This document shows positions 57,119 to 64,000 of a DNA stretch of 64,000 nt, piece after piece. The notes beneath the pieces were generated by a model. That model had not been told where the DNA came from. It did not search any database and worked only from the letters and a program-made list of their open reading frames with translations. Every line of letters starts with the position of its first letter. Position 1 is the stretch's first letter. This DNA is from Nematostella vectensis (Eukaryota; Cnidaria; Anthozoa; Actiniaria; Edwardsiidae). The stretch spans positions 3,870,092-3,934,091 of the forward strand of contig NC_064044.1 of the NCBI RefSeq assembly GCF_932526225.1, given 5' to 3'. The translations under genes were made by a program, and so were the position numbers.

Positions 57119-58131
57119 GGGGCACTTGGGGCACGTGGTGAACCCTCCCCCCCTCCCCAAATCTTCCGAGGTCTGCTACGGCTATGCATAAAAATGTCCT
57201 TTTTTGTTTGAGTAAAGCCTTATAACAGCCTTTGTGTAATTCCTTCTTAACAGTCGAACCTCAACAGAAACATTAGATATTCTTATAAAATAGAGTGTTT
57301 TATACATGTGATATCATTTTCAGAAATAGGACCCTCCTAGTCATAGATAAGGTGATCGAAAATACAAAAAGTTGGCATTTTGTTGGTATTTTGCTAGGCT
57401 AACTTATGGTCACGTTACAACAATGATCATATTTTAAATGTCAACACCAGCTCTTAAAAGGAAATCTCAAACGACTTTAGAGTGGGGTTTGTATGTTTCC
57501 CCTTAGGGCAAAAGCTTCTAAATTATTTAATAACAAAGATATAATAAACGGTTTTGTCATATTAAGCTAGTGCTGATTATTATTTTTCCAAAGATTGTTG
57601 GTCTCTATCAACTCTTTGGGAAAATAGGAAAAAACAGGAAAAGCAAAATAAAAAATAACAATAGAGAAATGTTGAAAAATAATGATGATTTCTCGTTCCT
57701 TTCTCTAATCGAAGGTTATTCCCCAGGCACCACAACTATGCTAGGTCTCAAAACAGTATCAGCATAACCTTTATAACGGGAAAAAACGCCAAAATCAAAA
57801 GATCCTCGGCAAATTTAAAATAATACAAAATTTATCATTATTTTTAGAATAAGGTGATAATGCAATTGTCATCATTCCTTTCTTTTCAAGTAGTTTTCCA
57901 GAATCCTTGGGTATTAAAGAATAAAATTTACGTGTACAAATTTAAGCAATAGCCACTGATGGCTGCTTCTCTTGCGTCTCAACACTGGAGAAATAAATGA
58001 AATTGCGACAGAAGTTTTGCGCCCGTTCAGTGTCTCATCACAGTGGTTTGTCTTTTAGACATCCGATGGACGCATCCTTTCTTCTCCACGGGTTTTTAAG
58101 AACACACTTGAAGGTTGAAAGGCAGAGGAAG
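57119..58131. other. intergenic sequence, nothing recognised
   Basis: AT-rich DNA without coding or RNA signal that I can support. Confidence 0.4.
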
Positions 58132-58420
58132 CCACTCAGCACAATGTATGAATCAACAACACAAGGTTGAAAAGGTATGTTGAACGCCTGTGAAACAGAG
58201 TGGTTGCGCTGACGTTTCGAGCGTTAGCCCTTCGTCTTCTTTTGCTCCGACGAAGGGCTAATGCTCGAAACGTCAGCGCAACCACTCTGTTTCACAGGCG
58301 TTCGACATACCTTTTCAACCTTGTATTCATTCATACCTTGTCTACACCACGCCTACACAGACCATCTAGTTTTCCTACAGCTTGCCTGTAGTCTTTCTAG
58401 TTATACCACTCAGCACAATG
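58132..58420. mobile_element. short retroelement insertion with 15-bp target duplication and long inverted arms
   Basis: CCACTCAGCACAATG occurs at 58132-58146 and again at 58406-58420, bracketing a 259-bp insert. Most of the insert is a near-perfect palindrome: left arm about 58147-58235, right arm about 58249-58336, loop TTCTTTTGCTCC. The right arm contains GACGAAGGGCTAATGCTCGAAACGTCAGC, the kind of sequence found in terminal repeats of Penelope-like elements, where it forms hammerhead-like motifs; here CCGACGA replaces CUGANGA. A partly inverted Penelope-like terminal repeat is the best reading. Confidence 0.75.
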
Positions 58421-59471
58421 GTTTCGATGAAGGTTTTGATCTCGACTTCGAAAAGTGAACCTCGCGAAGTATTCTGCAATCATTATCGAGAATGGGTTGT
58501 TTTAATTAAACCAACGCGTTTTACTTGATAAAATTTATTTTTATCGCATCACAAGGAAGTAACAGTAATGGAATAATTGAATTTCACTTTCAAGTTGGTC
58601 TGATAAGTAAGCCTTTTGTTTCGCAATTGAAAAGTTATATAACTGTAAATTAGGCCTAAAGAACTATTCGCAATAAAGCTTGAAAATTTGCATTTGAAAC
58701 TATGGATACCTGTTTTATCATATCGAAGATAAGGTGGCGTAAGTTAACGTTTAAGCCTTTTTAATTAGCCGGGGCCATGAAAGATAATGCTCGACGCTTG
58801 CCAAGTAGAGGACGGGTCCCCTGTGGTGCCATATAAAAGTGAACATTTCTAAACAACGCACAGAAAGGTAATAAATCATAAGTTCGGGATCTTAAGACTT
58901 CCTTTTTGAAAATAAACAATAAACCAAAATTCATTTTCTACTGCTCATTTGGTATTAACAATTTCCATACAAACTTCCCGAGTTCAATGGAATATAAAGC
59001 TATGATAGAATATATGATATAGCCTCTTTAATTATTCTTATGTATGTATTGCATGTCTATGATTGATTTAAGCTTACCCTAAGTTTACATTTATTTGATA
59101 TTTTATTTGAAGGCCTTTTTTTTTCAAAATGTTGCCCGAAAAAAGGAACATTTCTGTGTATTGAGTTCCAAATAAAAAAAATCATTTTAAATTCTCCTAC
59201 AATATATTTAAAAACAATTTATATATATATATATACGATATAAGCCGAAAGACTTACTTGGTTTATCTTAACGACACCGAAGAGAGGCTCGCGCATGCGC
59301 CAGACCGCCACTGTTCGATTCTTGGCTTGGTTGTTGTTTATGTTGTTGGGAGCAGAGGAAGAAACGGCGAAGAGACGAAGGTTATAACAGGGAAATCCGT
59401 TTCCATCGAGGTCGATTGAAGATCGACGGCCTAGCTGTTGTTCGTATCGTTTTTTACCTAGCACAACAGCA
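58421..59471. other. 5' flank of the calcineurin A gene
   Basis: AT-rich until about 59260, then GC-richer around 59280-59471, consistent with a promoter and 5' UTR without a TATA box at a fixed distance. No other gene seen. Confidence 0.45.
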
Positions 59472-62686
<3,215 letters not shown>

Positions 62687-64000
62687 GTCAGTTGTTCTGT
62701 AATATACACCGATTTCAAGTAAGGCAAGAAGGACAAACAATATAATTATAATATATATTATTATTTATGCTTTAATTATTATTTTTATTTAAGTTATTAT
62801 TGTATTATTATATTATGACCTTAGCATCACTGGTTGTTGTTTAGACTTTACCCTTTTTTACTAAAATTATGTTGTTGTTTTTTTTTGCATGTTGTGATTA
62901 TATAGTTTGACTGTATGTCCAACTTAACATTTAGCCAAAAACTGGTTGCACTGAATTAGTTTCCCTCTGTGGATTTGTATTTTTATTATAAGACAATGTC
63001 TTGTTCAGTCTAAATAAGATGATTCAGTAAGAACTGAGCTCTTCTCAGAAAGCTTGCTCTTGTGTGAGTGCTTTTTATACTCTTTGTAAATTCTTTTTGT
63101 CTTTCATTTTTTTTCCTGAAATTCGATGGATGACTTTTTTTTTATCCAGATATATTACAGTGAAGGACCCAGTTTGCCATTATTTTAAATCAATTTCTTG
63201 GTTGCCACAGTGATGATATTGATAAGCTTCTCGCTAATATGAGTGTATTGCTTTATGAAGTTACAGTTACCAACAACTAATAAATGTTTAATTTTATGCT
63301 TTCCTTCGAGACATATGGAAACCTGTGAATTGTTTTTGCTTGAACATTGATTTTAATGTTTTAACCAATTGACATGGTTAAAAATGAGCCAGGCATAGAT
63401 TTGCCATCTTGGATAAATACTGAAACATAGTAAAATTTGCTATTTATCTAAATCCTTGGGCTTCTTTTCTACTAACAAATGAATCCTATAGACACAGATG
63501 CTGTTCTTAATATCTGTCTGTATATCTTCAAATTTTCATTCCACATTAAACATGTTCCTTTCATTGTGTGTAATGGTAGTTTGCAATGGAAGAAGGGTTT
63601 GAACAATGTTTTTTTTGTATATATATTTTTGGACCAATTCAAGATGTCAGATGGTAATTTGCCAACGTGTCAGATTTTAGGGCAATTTTGCTAGGAAATT
63701 AATTATAAAATTGTATTCCCATTTTCTTTTTATTGATATGGCTACTAAGGCACCATCTTGCTGGCTCTATTATTAGGACTAAAAACTTGACTTGAAAAGA
63801 CTTGAGAAGGTTTGATTTTTCAACTAATAATCTATTATTTACCGCTCAGCAAAGTTCAAAAATAAAACTGAGCCTTGTATAATTATCTAACAGGGTGTTT
63901 AATCATGTTGCAGCAGCTGCTGAAATGCTGAACAGCTGTTATTTAAAATGAAGAATTGCTACTAAACCATTGAATTTACCCTTATCTGAGTGAGACAATC
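62687..64000 (+). other. intron 5 of calcineurin A (incomplete)
   Basis: Follows donor AAG|GTCAGT. T-rich, no exon or repeat recognised before the window ends. Confidence 0.6.

Overview
The window is animal nuclear DNA. It carries intron-containing genes for a C2orf81-family protein, a TRIM-NHL protein and calcineurin A, packed among minisatellites, SINEs, MITEs, a LINE fragment, two nested Gypsy elements, a Helentron, Penelope-like fragments and an endogenous virus-like element. The repertoire and short introns fit a cnidarian, most likely an anthozoan. That placement is inference, because no rRNA or mitochondrial marker is present. All calls were made by reading and hand translation, so splice-site coordinates may be off by a base.

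Layout. 1-2 kb: last two exons of an unrecognised membrane protein. 4.6 and 15.3 kb: two copies of one tRNA-derived SINE. 5.6-13.6 kb: an 11-exon C2orf81-like gene whose introns hold a MITE, an array of duplicated splice donors and a 36-bp minisatellite of about 1.7 kb. 16.9-20.3 kb: a two-exon TRIM-NHL gene with a GC-AG intron that holds another 36-bp minisatellite. 21-26.6 kb: non-coding repeats, including a large family of GGAGTAA/TTACTCC palindromes and a hammerhead ribozyme motif.

26.8-37.4 kb: the most notable region, a polinton-like/adintovirus-like element of about 10.6 kb. Rightward genes: a decayed double-jelly-roll major capsid protein, an intact packaging ATPase, several small conserved-looking virion or membrane proteins, and a DDE integrase. 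Leftward genes: a small cysteine-rich zinc-binding protein and a very long broken replication gene. That gene appears to chain a family-B-like DNA polymerase, an SF1 helicase and a C-terminal HNH nuclease. The two gene sets converge on an 11-bp tandem repeat. The polymerase part is split by a 5'-truncated LINE with a 7-bp target duplication. Gene starts on the rightward arm share a TACGTATA-type motif.

38.3-39.6 kb: an RPA-like OB-fold protein with one frame break. 39.9-48.9 kb: a leftward Gypsy element (A, TSD CCAGG) split by a rightward Gypsy element (B, TSD CTTAC) with identical 123-bp LTRs. 49.8-55.4 kb: a decayed leftward Helentron (OTU-like, Rep HUH, Pif1-like helicase, EEP endonuclease fragment). 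58.1-58.4 kb: a short insertion with a perfect 15-bp target duplication and nearly 90-bp inverted arms. 59.5 kb to the right edge: the first five coding exons of calcineurin A.
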